A DNA stretch of 64,000 bases. It comes from Dehalococcoidia bacterium. GTDB taxonomy: Bacteria > Chloroflexota > Dehalococcoidia > Lucifugimonadales > JAGWBF01. The stretch lies in contig JAGWBJ010000006.1 of the NCBI GenBank assembly GCA_021295955.1, positions 1 through 64,000 of the forward strand, read 5' to 3'. The position numbers were made by a program, and so were the translations under genes. Under the pieces are notes generated by a model, which saw nothing but the letters and a program-made list of their open reading frames with translations, was not told the origin of the DNA and did no database searches. Of this stretch, positions 9,339 to 17,932 are shown one piece after another. Each line of letters starts with the position of its first letter. The first letter of the stretch is position 1.

Positions 9339-9899
9339 ATGGCCGTCCAGCTTCTTAGACGCCGCTTCACCGTCGGCGACTACGACCGCATGATCCACGC
9401 TGGAATCCTGGCCGAGGACGACCGGGTCGAGCTGCTGGAAGGAGACATTGTAGAGATGGCGCCCATCGGCAGCCGCCACGCGGCCTGCGTCAAACGGCTG
9501 AATCAACTGTTTTCGAGGCAGTCCGGCGGACGCTTCATCGTAGCGGTCCAAGACCCCATCAGGCTCGGCGAGTTCTCCGAGCCCCAGCCCGACCTGGCCA
9601 TCCTCCGCCCCAGGGCCGACTTCTACTCCGAGTCCCACCCCGGCCCCGAGGACATCCTCCTCCTGGTGGAGGTCTCCGACGCCTCCGCGGAGTACGATAG
9701 GGATATCAAGGTGCCGGCCTACGGGACCGCGGGCATTCCCGAGGTATGGCTGGTGGACTTGGCCTCGGGCGCAGTCGAGGTGCACCGGGAGCCCGTGCGC
9801 GGCGGTTACGGCAGCATACAGTCCGCAGCCGCGGGGAGCCAGGTCTCCCCTCGGGCTCTCCCCGACCTCACCCTCCCGGTATCATCCGTCGTCTCGTGA
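9339..9899 (+). CDS. Uma2-family (DUF820) restriction-endonuclease-fold protein
   Basis: This 186-residue protein has the Uma2/DUF820 layout. The N-terminal FTVGDYDRMIHAGILAEDDR is followed by VELLEGDIVEM, RHAACVKRL and QDPIRLGEFSEPQPDLAIL. The P-D-L-A-I-L and LLLVEVSDAS (D...ExK-like) segments belong to the PD-(D/E)XK nuclease fold. The family is abundant in cyanobacteria and Chloroflexota, and its function is not established (putative endonuclease, mobile-element associated). A strong GGAGG precedes the ATG. It is a stand-alone gene with tandem leader repeats. Confidence 0.85.
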   Translation: MAVQLLRRRFTVGDYDRMIHAGILAEDDRVELLEGDIVEMAPIGSRHAACVKRLNQLFSRQSGGRFIVAVQDPIRLGEFSEPQPDLAILRPRADFYSESHPGPEDILLLVEVSDASAEYDRDIKVPAYGTAGIPEVWLVDLASGAVEVHREPVRGGYGSIQSAAAGSQVSPRALPDLTLPVSSVVS

Positions 9900-9936
9900 T
9901 AACCCAGGGCAACGACCCACACCGGTAGCGGACCCC

Positions 9937-11088
9937 TCATGTCCCCCTACCCGCAAGGTCGAAGAGAAAGGTGAGAGGCCCCATCCTACCCCGTACGTCG
10001 TGATAGGTCTTCTCCGCCCGCAGTACCTGGCACCCGGCGGTCCACACCCAGTCCGACCTCTTCATCAGCGTGTAGGTAAGCTTGGGGAACCACACGCCTA
10101 TCCTCGTCAGCGTCCGGGCAATGCGCAGCTCGGGCATCAGGTCGGCGTCGATGGTCTCCTCGTAGCCGGTGAAGTCCGTGGTCGCACCCTCCAGGTACGC
10201 TGCGATGGCCGGGGCCGCCGCCTGGGCGCTCTTGACGGCGTAGTAGATGCCCTCCCCGGTCCAGAAGTCCATCAGCCCCGCCGCATCGCCCACCAGCAGG
10301 ACAGGGCCCGACTGGATGGCCATCCCCTTCTTGCGTCGCGCCAGCCGGTGACCCCGGGTCAGGCGGCGTTCCGCGCCGTCCAGGCCCAGGAAACCCAGGT
10401 AGGCGTCCAGGAGGCCCCGCATCCTGGGACCCCACCGGGCGAACCCCGCCACCCCGATGGACAGGTGCTCCTCCTTGGGGAACACCCACATGTAGCCGCC
10501 CCGGATGGTCCCGAAATCCAGGCCGGCCGTGTCCTTCCAGGGCTCCAGGATGCCTGGGGCGGCGTAGACCTCGCTCTCCAGCCCAACGCCGACCTCCGCG
10601 CCCCTCAGGAGTCCCGTCTGATGGGCAACGACGCTGTTGACCCCGTCGGCCCCCACCAGCACCCGACCCTCGACGGTCTCCCCGGCCACGGAAACGCGTA
10701 CGGGCCCGTTCCCGGCTTCGACTCTCACTACACGGGACCCGTCCATGACCTCGGCTCCCGCGGACACGGCCCGCTGGGCCAGGTACGAGTCCAGGCGCTC
10801 CCGCATGGTCATGTACGTGAAGGGTTGATGAAAGCTGCGTACGAATCCGCCGGACATCTTGTAGGTGAGCCACGCCCGGTCGACGGTCCTCTGGACCACG
10901 GGCGTTATCGGGAAATCCAAGAGCCGAACGGCCCTCTCATTCACACCGCCGCCTCAGGTCTTGTAACGGGGCAGCCTCTCCCGCTCGATGATGAGGGTGC
11001 GGACACCCCGGCGCGCCAGGTCGTAGGCGAGGGTCGTGCCCCCAGGCCCGGCCCCCACTATCAGCACGTCGTATCTCTTTCGCGTCAC
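9937..11088 (-). CDS. geranylgeranyl-reductase-family flavoprotein with in-frame TGA (candidate selenoprotein)
   Basis: This is a FAD-dependent oxidoreductase of 383 residues if one TGA is read through. GTG 11088 starts a Rossmann motif (VLIVGAGPGGTTLAYDLARR, residues 8-27). Residues 39-48 read LPRYKT-TGA-GGG. Members of this family have CGG there, so the TGA (10954-10956, codon 45) replaces the conserved flavin-proximal Cys. Downstream the frame is intact, with GGYMWVFPKEEHLSIGV (the YxWxFP motif) and VLLVGDAAGLMDFWTGEGI (second FAD motif). A -10 box at 11126-11131 supports the upstream GTG. Members reduce isoprenoid double bonds of quinones, pigments or lipids; the substrate here is unknown. 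Selenocysteine is inferred. Alternatives are a nonsense mutation or a sequencing error. Confidence 0.8.
10914..10941 (-). other. candidate SECIS hairpin after the TGA
   Basis: On the minus strand, starting 13 nt after the TGA, a hairpin can be drawn. It has a 3-bp lower stem (AAT/ATT), a 2x2 internal loop, a 7-bp upper stem (GAGGGCC/GGCTCTT, with two G-U pairs) and the tetraloop GTTC. The loop begins with GU at +25, within the 16-37 nt range known for bacterial SECIS elements. It was paired by eye, not by energy calculation. Confidence 0.5.
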
Positions 11089-11125
11089 CGGCCCCCTTCG
11101 GCCACCGGGTCTCGGTACCGTTCTA

Positions 11126-11131
11126 ATTATA
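11126..11131 (-). promoter_or_regulatory. -10 box (TATAAT) for the geranylgeranyl-reductase-like gene
   Basis: TATAAT on the minus strand, 38 nt upstream of the GTG at 11088, fits a short leader and supports the full-length start rather than the GTG after the TGA. No convincing -35 is seen. Confidence 0.45.
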
Positions 11132-11175
11132 TCCGCAGTGGGAAGGGAGGGGGGCCAGGCACCCCTCTACCACGC

Positions 11176-11181
11176 TATAAT
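11176..11181 (+). promoter_or_regulatory. -10 box (TATAAT) for the PLD/ATPase gene
   Basis: A consensus TATAAT lies 62 nt upstream of the preferred ATG at 11244. It is divergent from the minus-strand -10 at 11126-11131. No clear -35 is visible. Confidence 0.4.
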
Positions 11182-11243
11182 GAGCGATATCAGGCGAGAC
11201 ACAGACGGCAGATTGCAACGAGGCTCAATCTGAGGTGGCTGGT

Positions 11244-13307
11244 ATGATGCTGGGAGGTCCCAGACAGGAAAGAGCCCTGGGATTCAACATTGACGACGGA
11301 ACCGGGCTCAGGGTGGCCCAAGTTCGCTTCGAGTCCGAGTCCAAGTTTGATTGGTCGTTGTTCGACGGCTTCGACCGAATCCGCATCCTCACCTACTCAG
11401 CGGGCGTGAGCGCCATCGTCCGGCTGCTCGACAGGCACGGTTTCAGCGACTTCGAGTGCGTGTTCGGCTGCGAGAACACGCTCCGCACGCTTCGAGACAT
11501 CATGGCCTTCCAACAGGTCGCCATTGGCGACGCGAGGGCGGCAATCAAGAATCTCCCGGATGAACGCCACTCCTTCATTCTCAGCCGCGTGAGGGATGGG
11601 CAGGCCCGATTTCGAGTGCTGCGCAAACAGACAGCCCACGCCAAATTGTATCTCCTAGAGAATACGGAGTCCGGTAGGACACGTGCCCTCATCGGATCCG
11701 CGAATCTGTCGGAGACCGCTTTCGGTGGACGTCAGTCAGAAACCCTGGTGTGCTTCGACGATGATGCTTCCGCCTGGGCCCACTATCTGGGCATGTACGA
11801 GGCAATCAGGGACCAGGCATCCGATGAGATTCCACTGCCGTCCGAACGAGTGGAGCATGCTGAGATTAGCTTGCTTGAAGTGCCGGTGCTGGATACCAAC
11901 GACCACTCTACTCTCGTGATTGATTCCACGGATCTGGAGCAGCAGGAAGGGAACGGCATCCAGATAAACGTGCCCACGCAGATACAGCGGATAGAGAGAA
12001 TGAAGGCGGCGATTCCGCCGGTGGTGGCCAAACTCATCCCGCCGCCGCGCAACGGAAGGCAGCAGATAACCCGCGATCTAAGACGCGAGATTGCCAAGGA
12101 GTTCAGCCGGATCCGCGTCGTCCAGACTGAGGAGGAAGTCGACCACCGGGAGCTTTCCATCGACAGGGACTCGAGGACGGTCTCCCTCTTCGGCGAACCG
12201 TTTTCCCTGGAATCCGACCCCATTGCCGCTCGCCGCGACGCCAAATTGCTGGTCGAGTTCTTTGGCAACTACGAGGGTACCTTCGAGGGAGGATTGGGGG
12301 TGGAGAGGCTCCAGAGGGACTATTTCATACTCTGGTCGTGGCTCTACTTCTCGCCATTCATGTGTGATATGCGCATCTTGGCTGGCCACTACGGAGACGT
12401 CTTCAGGTTCCCGTCTTTCGCCATAGTGTACGGCAAGCCCTCATGCGGCAAGTCAAGTCTCATAGACACGTTGATGACCTCGATGTTCGGCAAGGCATAT
12501 AACGTGGACAAGAGAGAGTTCACCAAGGCCAGGCTCCGGGATATCCAGTACGCCTACAAGCGGTTTCCCGCCGTGTTTGATGACATCGGCAGGCCCGCCA
12601 TACGCAACCATGGGGAGGACGTGATCAAGGACGAAGTTCCCCCACTGGTTGCCGAGTACCCCTGCTTCGTGCTGTCGATGAACCAGGAGCTCAAGGCTTT
12701 CACCGACCAGATCGTCAAGCGCAGCCTGATGATCTACACGACCACAGCGCTTCCTTCCTACAAGGAGAGCTTGCGGCACGACCTGCATATGAAGATACAG
12801 AAGGTGCGCCGGGGCTTGTCCACCAACCTCTACCGAGAATACCTGAAACGGGTGCTGGCCCTACTGTATGACGCCCCGATTCCCGACGACTGGCTTGAGT
12901 TCTCCTCCTCCGTCCTGTCCGGGTTGATGGCCGATCTGCTGGATGACAGCCCACCTAGGTGGTGTACGCCCATTAAGTGGAACGACTACGCGGACAAGCG
13001 CCACGAGAGGGTCAAGGCCCAGATAGACCACCTGCTGAGACCGGCCACGAAGATGAAGAAGGAGGGCCATCAGCCCACAGGTTGGATCCTGGAGGGCGAT
13101 AAGGTCATCGTGATCGAGCAAACCGACACCTTCGGGCGGCGGGAGTTCGATTGGGAGAACGTACCATCCACCCTGATAGACGACAATGCCAGCGTCGGCG
13201 GGCGAACCGTGTTGAACCGCCTGGAGTTGGAGGAATTCCTGGGCAGAAACCTCAGCCGGGGCCGAAACAGTCTGCTGGGCAGGGTGCTGAGTAGGACGGG
13301 CCGATGA
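11244..13307 (+). CDS. PLD-like nuclease fused to P-loop ATPase (candidate defence protein)
   Basis: This is a 687-residue two-domain protein. The N-terminal 180 residues carry a single phospholipase-D half-site: H132 and K134 in AHAKLYLLEN, followed by GSANLSETAF. The C-terminal half is a P-loop ATPase with Walker A YGKPSCGKSS near 396-405, Walker B FPAVFDDIG near 441-449, and a sensor-like FVLSMNQ followed by KRS. PLD nucleases with one HKD motif act as dimers. PLD plus ATPase fusions are common in anti-phage and DNA-processing systems, but I do not recognise this family. ATG 11244 is preferred over GTG 11235 because GAGG sits 8 nt upstream. Codon use is visibly more A/T-rich than in the neighbours, suggesting transfer. 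Confidence 0.7.
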   Translation: MMLGGPRQERALGFNIDDGTGLRVAQVRFESESKFDWSLFDGFDRIRILTYSAGVSAIVRLLDRHGFSDFECVFGCENTLRTLRDIMAFQQVAIGDARAAIKNLPDERHSFILSRVRDGQARFRVLRKQTAHAKLYLLENTESGRTRALIGSANLSETAFGGRQSETLVCFDDDASAWAHYLGMYEAIRDQASDEIPLPSERVEHAEISLLEVPVLDTNDHSTLVIDSTDLEQQEGNGIQINVPTQIQRIERMKAAIPPVVAKLIPPPRNGRQQITRDLRREIAKEFSRIRVVQTEEEVDHRELSIDRDSRTVSLFGEPFSLESDPIAARRDAKLLVEFFGNYEGTFEGGLGVERLQRDYFILWSWLYFSPFMCDMRILAGHYGDVFRFPSFAIVYGKPSCGKSSLIDTLMTSMFGKAYNVDKREFTKARLRDIQYAYKRFPAVFDDIGRPAIRNHGEDVIKDEVPPLVAEYPCFVLSMNQELKAFTDQIVKRSLMIYTTTALPSYKESLRHDLHMKIQKVRRGLSTNLYREYLKRVLALLYDAPIPDDWLEFSSSVLSGLMADLLDDSPPRWCTPIKWNDYADKRHERVKAQIDHLLRPATKMKKEGHQPTGWILEGDKVIVIEQTDTFGRREFDWENVPSTLIDDNASVGGRTVLNRLELEEFLGRNLSRGRNSLLGRVLSRTGR

Positions 13308-13320
13308 ATGAACGGCTTGA

Positions 13321-13338
13321 CTTGATACGGTTATCAAG
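13321..13338. promoter_or_regulatory. 18-bp inverted repeat between PLD/ATPase and DUF1802 genes
   Basis: CTTGATA-CGGT-TATCAAG is a perfect 7-bp inverted repeat 14 bp after the PLD/ATPase stop. There is no T-tract, so an operator or weak RNA hairpin is as likely as a terminator. Confidence 0.4.
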
Positions 13339-13430
13339 CGGCACCGGTTGAGGCCGTTGACCTTTGGTGATAACATTGTTGGATGCATCGTAGGCACGAT
13401 CCGGCCGCCCGTGCCGCCCGGAGCGAGACC

Positions 13431-14006
13431 ATGCACCAGCTCTCCTGCAACGTCGCCTTCAAGGAGTGGGCCGTGACAATTCGCGCCTTCGACCGGGGCG
13501 ACCAGATCCTCCTCCTACGCAAGGGCGGCATCCACGAGGACGGAAGGGACTTCCGGGTCCTTCATCCCGAGTTCCTGATGTACCCGACCTTCGAGCACCA
13601 GAAGCCGGAGCTCCTCAAGGAAGAGTATCACGAAGAGCTGTCCCGGGTGGTCTCCGAGGCCGGCGGCAACGGCGCCATCACCTTCGGCCATTGGGCCAGG
13701 GTCGAAGAGGCCATCGAGCTAAGCGACCAGGCCGCCGTGGATAGCCTGGAGCCCTACCACATCTGGACATCGGACTACGCGCAGAAACGCCTTCACTGGA
13801 AGCCACAACACCCGCTGGCCATACTCTTGGTACGGCTATATCGCCTGGAGGAGCCCCACACGCTGCCCTTCTCCCAGTCCTTCGCTGGGTGCAAGTCCTG
13901 GGTCCAGCTCCCCGAGCCCATTCGGCTCGGCGAGGTTGCCCCCGTCATGAGCGACGGCGACTTCCGGACCAGGGTCCAAGAGGTCAAGGCTGCGCTGAAA
14001 TCATAG
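13431..14006 (+). CDS. DUF1802 family protein
   Basis: This 191-residue protein of unknown function matches DUF1802: NVAFKEWAVTIRAFDRGDQILLLRKGGIHE at the start, then FLMYPTFEHQKPELLK and WTSDYAQKRLHWKPQHPL. I place the start at ATG 13431 because GGAG is suitably spaced and conservation begins just after it. An in-frame ATG at 13383 would add 16 poorly conserved residues. It lies 123 bp after the PLD/ATPase gene, whose codon usage differs from it, so co-function is doubtful. Confidence 0.8.
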   Translation: MHQLSCNVAFKEWAVTIRAFDRGDQILLLRKGGIHEDGRDFRVLHPEFLMYPTFEHQKPELLKEEYHEELSRVVSEAGGNGAITFGHWARVEEAIELSDQAAVDSLEPYHIWTSDYAQKRLHWKPQHPLAILLVRLYRLEEPHTLPFSQSFAGCKSWVQLPEPIRLGEVAPVMSDGDFRTRVQEVKAALKS

Positions 14007-14097
14007 CGGAGGGCCCGGGGACCGATGGCGGGCGCCGGCTCGTCTTCGGGCCGCGGCAGCCCGTGCCCCCGGCCCGGAAAATTCTCCTGCGGAGTGC

Positions 14098-15105
14098 ATG
14101 TTGAAGTACCGGCAGCTACCCAGGACCGACCTCCAGCTATCCGAGGTGGGGTTCGGCCTGTGGACCGTGGCCACCAACTGGTGGGGCCGCATCGAGGAGT
14201 CCGATAAGGTGCGCCTCTTGGAGCAGGCCGTGGAGATGGGCGTCAACCTCTTTGACACCGCCGACACCTACGGCGAGGGCTACGGCGAAGAGATCCTGGC
14301 CAAGTCCCTGGGGCACGCCAGGCACGACATCGTCATCGCCACCAAGTTCGGCTACGACTGGTACGACAATATAGAGCGCATCGGCCACAAGGAGCGGCCC
14401 CAGCGCTTCGAGCCCGACTTCATCCGCTACGCCTGCGAGCAGAGCCTCCGGCGCCTGAAGACCGACTACATCGACCTCTTCCAGCTACACAACCCCCGTA
14501 TCGACGCCATAGAGAACGACGAGGTGTTCGACCTGCTGGAGGCCCTCGTCCAGGAGGGCAAGATACGATACTACGGCTCCGCCCTCGGCCCGGACATAGG
14601 ATGGTTCGAGGAGGGGGAGGCCTCCATGCGGGAGAGGCACGTCAGCTCGGTCCAGATAATCTACAGCATCCTGGAGCAGGACCCGGCCCGCCGCTTCTTC
14701 CCCATCGCCCAGGAGGAGGACGTGGGCCTCCTGTCCCGGGTGCCCCACGCGTCGGAGGTCCTTACCGGCAAGTTCACCGAGCCCCCGGAGTTCGACCCCA
14801 CCGACCACCGCGCCCACCGCAAGCACGAGTGGATGGTCGACGCGCTGAAGAAGGCGGCGCAGACTAGGTTTCTGGCCGAGGAGACGGGGCGGACCATGTC
14901 CCAGGCGGCCATCAAGTTCTGCCTGGCCAAGGGCAGCATCGTCTCGGTGCTGCCCAACATCACCCGCATGGATGAGCTGGAAGAGTACACCTCCGCCCCG
15001 GACACACCCGACCTGGGCCCGGAGGAAGAGGCCCTCCTGGACGACCTCTGGGAGAACGGCTTCTACCTGGAAGAAGCCGCCGCCGCCCCACAGGGCGAGT
15101 CCTGA
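14098..15105 (+). CDS. aldo/keto reductase
   Basis: This 335-residue NADPH-dependent oxidoreductase has the aldo/keto reductase barrel. The catalytic Asp and Tyr are in NLFDTADTYGEGYGEE, the Lys in VIATKFGYDW and the His in LFQLHNPR. It resembles the YajO/pyridoxal-reductase-like branch that reduces aldehydes and ketones; the physiological substrate is unclear. Start ATG 14098 has GGAG immediately upstream. It is monocistronic, followed after 64 bp by ppdK. Confidence 0.88.
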   Translation: MLKYRQLPRTDLQLSEVGFGLWTVATNWWGRIEESDKVRLLEQAVEMGVNLFDTADTYGEGYGEEILAKSLGHARHDIVIATKFGYDWYDNIERIGHKERPQRFEPDFIRYACEQSLRRLKTDYIDLFQLHNPRIDAIENDEVFDLLEALVQEGKIRYYGSALGPDIGWFEEGEASMRERHVSSVQIIYSILEQDPARRFFPIAQEEDVGLLSRVPHASEVLTGKFTEPPEFDPTDHRAHRKHEWMVDALKKAAQTRFLAEETGRTMSQAAIKFCLAKGSIVSVLPNITRMDELEEYTSAPDTPDLGPEEEALLDDLWENGFYLEEAAAAPQGES

Positions 15106-15169
15106 GGGAGCGTCCGGTTACTAAGCTATAGCTCAGGTCCCCGGAGGGGGAGAGAGATCGGAGTAGACG

Positions 15170-17932
15170 ATGGTAAAGGGCGGCAGCAAGCTGACCTATC
15201 GGTTCGACGAAGGCGATGCGGGGATGCGCGACCTGCTGGGCGGCAAGGGGGCCAACCTCTGCGAAATGGCCAAACTGGACCTTCCCGTGCCCCCCGGCTT
15301 CATCATCACCACCGAGGCCTGCGTCCACTTCTTCGAGACCGGCGGCCAGGTGCCCGAGGGCCTGTGGGAGGCCGTGAGGAGCAACATGGCGTCGCTGGAG
15401 GAGTCCATCGGCCGCCGGTTCGGCTCCCAGTCCAGTCCCCTGCTGGTCTCCGTGCGCTCGGGCGCCAGAATATCCATGCCGGGCATGATGGACACCATCC
15501 TCAACCTGGGAAACAACGACGAGATAGTCCACGGCCTGGCATCCCTCATGGGCGACGAGCGGCCCGCCTATGACGCCTACCGCCGGTTCATCCAGATGTA
15601 CGCCGGCGTCGTGATGGGAGTGGACTCCGAGGTCTTCGAGGAGATACTTGCCCGGGAGAAGGACCGCGTCGGAGTCAGCCTGGACAACGAGCTGAACCCC
15701 GACCAGCTCCGCGGCATCATCGAGCAGTTCAAGGCGGAGGTCCACAAGGCCACCTCCAGCGCCGTACCCCAGGACCCCTGGCAGCAGCTGGAGGGGGCCG
15801 TCAAGGCGGTCTTCGAGAGCTGGAACAGCCCCCGCGCCGTCAGCTACCGCGACCACTTCGGCATCCCCCACCACTGGGGCACCGCCGTCAACATAATGGC
15901 CATGGTCTTCGGGAACCTGGGGGACGACAGCGGCACCGGAGTCCTCTTCACACGCAACCCCCTGAACGGCCGAAAGGAGCTGTACGGCGAGTACCTCGTC
16001 AACGGCCAGGGGGAGGACGTGGTGGCGGGGATACGCAACCCGGAACCCATCTCCACCCTGGCCCGGCAGCTACCCGAGGTCCACTCGCAGCTTTCCAGGG
16101 TGGCCCAGCAGCTTGAGCAGCACTACAGGGACGTCCAGGACCTGGAGTTCACCGTGGAGGGGGGCCGCCTGTACATGCTCCAGGCCCGCAACGCCGCCCG
16201 CACGGTCCAGGCCGCCGTAAAGAGCGCCGTGGACATGGTGGACGAGGTCCTCATCGACGAGAGCGCGGCCATCAACCGGGTCAACGCCGAGGAGCTGTCC
16301 CAGCTCTTCGTCCCCCGCTTCGACTCCGAGGCCAGAGCGGCCAAGGTATCCTCCCAGGAGCTCCTGGGACGCGGCTTCGGCGCCTCCCCGGGCGCCGCCA
16401 CCGGCAAGGTGTTCTTCGACGCCACCCGGGCCGCCGAGGCCGGCAAGAACGGGACGCCCGTCATCCTGGTCCGGCCCGAGACCAAGCCCGACGACATCCA
16501 CGGCATACTGGAAGCCAAGGGCGTGCTCACCAGCCGCGGCGGCGTCACCAGCCACGCCGCGGTGGTCACCCGGGGGCTGGGCAAGCCCTGTGTGGTCGGA
16601 TGCGAGGATATACAGGTCGACCTCCAGGGCCGGCGTTTCGTAGCCGGCGGCCACACCATACAGGAGGGGGACGACCTCAGCGTTGACGGCGCCACCGGGG
16701 AGGTGTTCGCCGGCGCCATACCCACTTTCCAGCCGGACCTGGACGAGCTCCAGGAGGCCCAGACCCTTCTATCCTGGGCCGACAAGGCCAGGCGCCTGGG
16801 TGTCTGGGCCAACGCCGACACGCCCCTGGACGCTGAGCGGGCCCTGGCGATGGGGGCCGAGGGGATAGGCCTCTGCCGCACCGAGCACATGTTCCTTGGG
16901 CCCGAAAGGGTGCCCGTGGTGCAGCGGATGCTCATCAACGCCCAGGAAGCCGAGCGCTGGGAGGCCGCCCATCCCGAGGCGGCCGTCCGCCGCGCCGCCT
17001 CGCCCGAGCTGCCCGTGGGAGTCAACGAGTTCTACAATGCCCTGGCCCATCTCAAGGATCTGCAGATAGCCGACTTCACCGGCGTGCTCAGGGCCATGAC
17101 CGGCCGGCCGGTCATAATCCGCCTCCTGGACGCCCCGCTCCACGAGTTCCTTCCCCGGCACGAGGACCTGCTGCGGGAGGTGGTGGAGATGGAGGTCCGG
17201 GGCGCGCCCCAGGAGGAGCGGCAGGCCCGCGAGCAGTTCCTGCAGTTGGTGGAGTCCCTGCGCGAGTCCAACCCCATGCTGGGGCACCGGGGCTGCAGGC
17301 TCGGCCTGACCTTCCCCGCCATCTACGAGATGCAGGTGGAGGCCATAATCACCGCGGGCGCGGGGCTCATCCGCGAGGGGGTCCAGGTCCATCCCGAGAT
17401 CATGATCCCCCTCACCTCCCACGTAAACGAGCTTAGCCGCCTCAAGGAGGGCCTCACCAAGGTCGCCGACCGGGTACAGAGGGAGATGGACACCGCTGTC
17501 GGCTACCTGTACGGCTCCATGATCGAGGTGCCCAGAGCGTGCCTCACGGCGGGCGAGGTCGCCGGCCACTCGGACTTCTTCAGCTTTGGCACCAACGACC
17601 TGACCCAGACAACCTACGGCTTCAGCCGTGACGACGCCGAGGGCAAGTTCCTGGCCACCTACATACAGGAGGAGATCCTGCCCGCAAACCCCTTCGCCAC
17701 CCTGGACCCCGACGGCGTGGGGGCCCTGGTCCGCATCGCCGTGGAGCAGGGCCGCCGCGCCCGCCCGGACCTGGAGGTGGGGATCTGCGGCGAGCACGGC
17801 GGCGACCCGGCCAGCATAGAGTTCTGCCACCGGGAGGGCCTGAACTACGTTAGCTGCTCGCCCTTCCGCGTCCCCGTGGCCCGCCTCGCCGCCGCCCAGG
17901 CAGCCCTGAAAGAGGCCGCCGGCTCGTCCTAG
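15170..17932 (+). CDS. ppdK: pyruvate, phosphate dikinase
   Basis: The enzyme interconverts pyruvate, ATP and Pi with PEP, AMP and PPi, linking glycolysis and gluconeogenesis. The protein is 920 residues, a normal length. The N-terminal nucleotide-binding domain begins LLGGKGANLCEMAKL. The swivelling phosphohistidine domain has TSRGGVTSHAAVVTRG (catalytic His), and the C-terminal PEP/pyruvate TIM barrel ends with VGICGEHGGDPASIEF (catalytic Cys) and CSPFRVPVARLAAAQ. The ATG at 15170 follows GGAG. The gene ends tail-to-tail with metH, the two stops sharing CTAG. Confidence 0.96.
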   Translation: MVKGGSKLTYRFDEGDAGMRDLLGGKGANLCEMAKLDLPVPPGFIITTEACVHFFETGGQVPEGLWEAVRSNMASLEESIGRRFGSQSSPLLVSVRSGARISMPGMMDTILNLGNNDEIVHGLASLMGDERPAYDAYRRFIQMYAGVVMGVDSEVFEEILAREKDRVGVSLDNELNPDQLRGIIEQFKAEVHKATSSAVPQDPWQQLEGAVKAVFESWNSPRAVSYRDHFGIPHHWGTAVNIMAMVFGNLGDDSGTGVLFTRNPLNGRKELYGEYLVNGQGEDVVAGIRNPEPISTLARQLPEVHSQLSRVAQQLEQHYRDVQDLEFTVEGGRLYMLQARNAARTVQAAVKSAVDMVDEVLIDESAAINRVNAEELSQLFVPRFDSEARAAKVSSQELLGRGFGASPGAATGKVFFDATRAAEAGKNGTPVILVRPETKPDDIHGILEAKGVLTSRGGVTSHAAVVTRGLGKPCVVGCEDIQVDLQGRRFVAGGHTIQEGDDLSVDGATGEVFAGAIPTFQPDLDELQEAQTLLSWADKARRLGVWANADTPLDAERALAMGAEGIGLCRTEHMFLGPERVPVVQRMLINAQEAERWEAAHPEAAVRRAASPELPVGVNEFYNALAHLKDLQIADFTGVLRAMTGRPVIIRLLDAPLHEFLPRHEDLLREVVEMEVRGAPQEERQAREQFLQLVESLRESNPMLGHRGCRLGLTFPAIYEMQVEAIITAGAGLIREGVQVHPEIMIPLTSHVNELSRLKEGLTKVADRVQREMDTAVGYLYGSMIEVPRACLTAGEVAGHSDFFSFGTNDLTQTTYGFSRDDAEGKFLATYIQEEILPANPFATLDPDGVGALVRIAVEQGRRARPDLEVGICGEHGGDPASIEFCHREGLNYVSCSPFRVPVARLAAAQAALKEAAGSS

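Noticed and set aside
9937..10944. Annotating the oxidoreductase only from the GTG after the TGA
   Set aside because: That product would lack the FAD-binding Rossmann motif. The upstream frame is conserved in the correct phase, and a promoter lies ahead of the upstream GTG.
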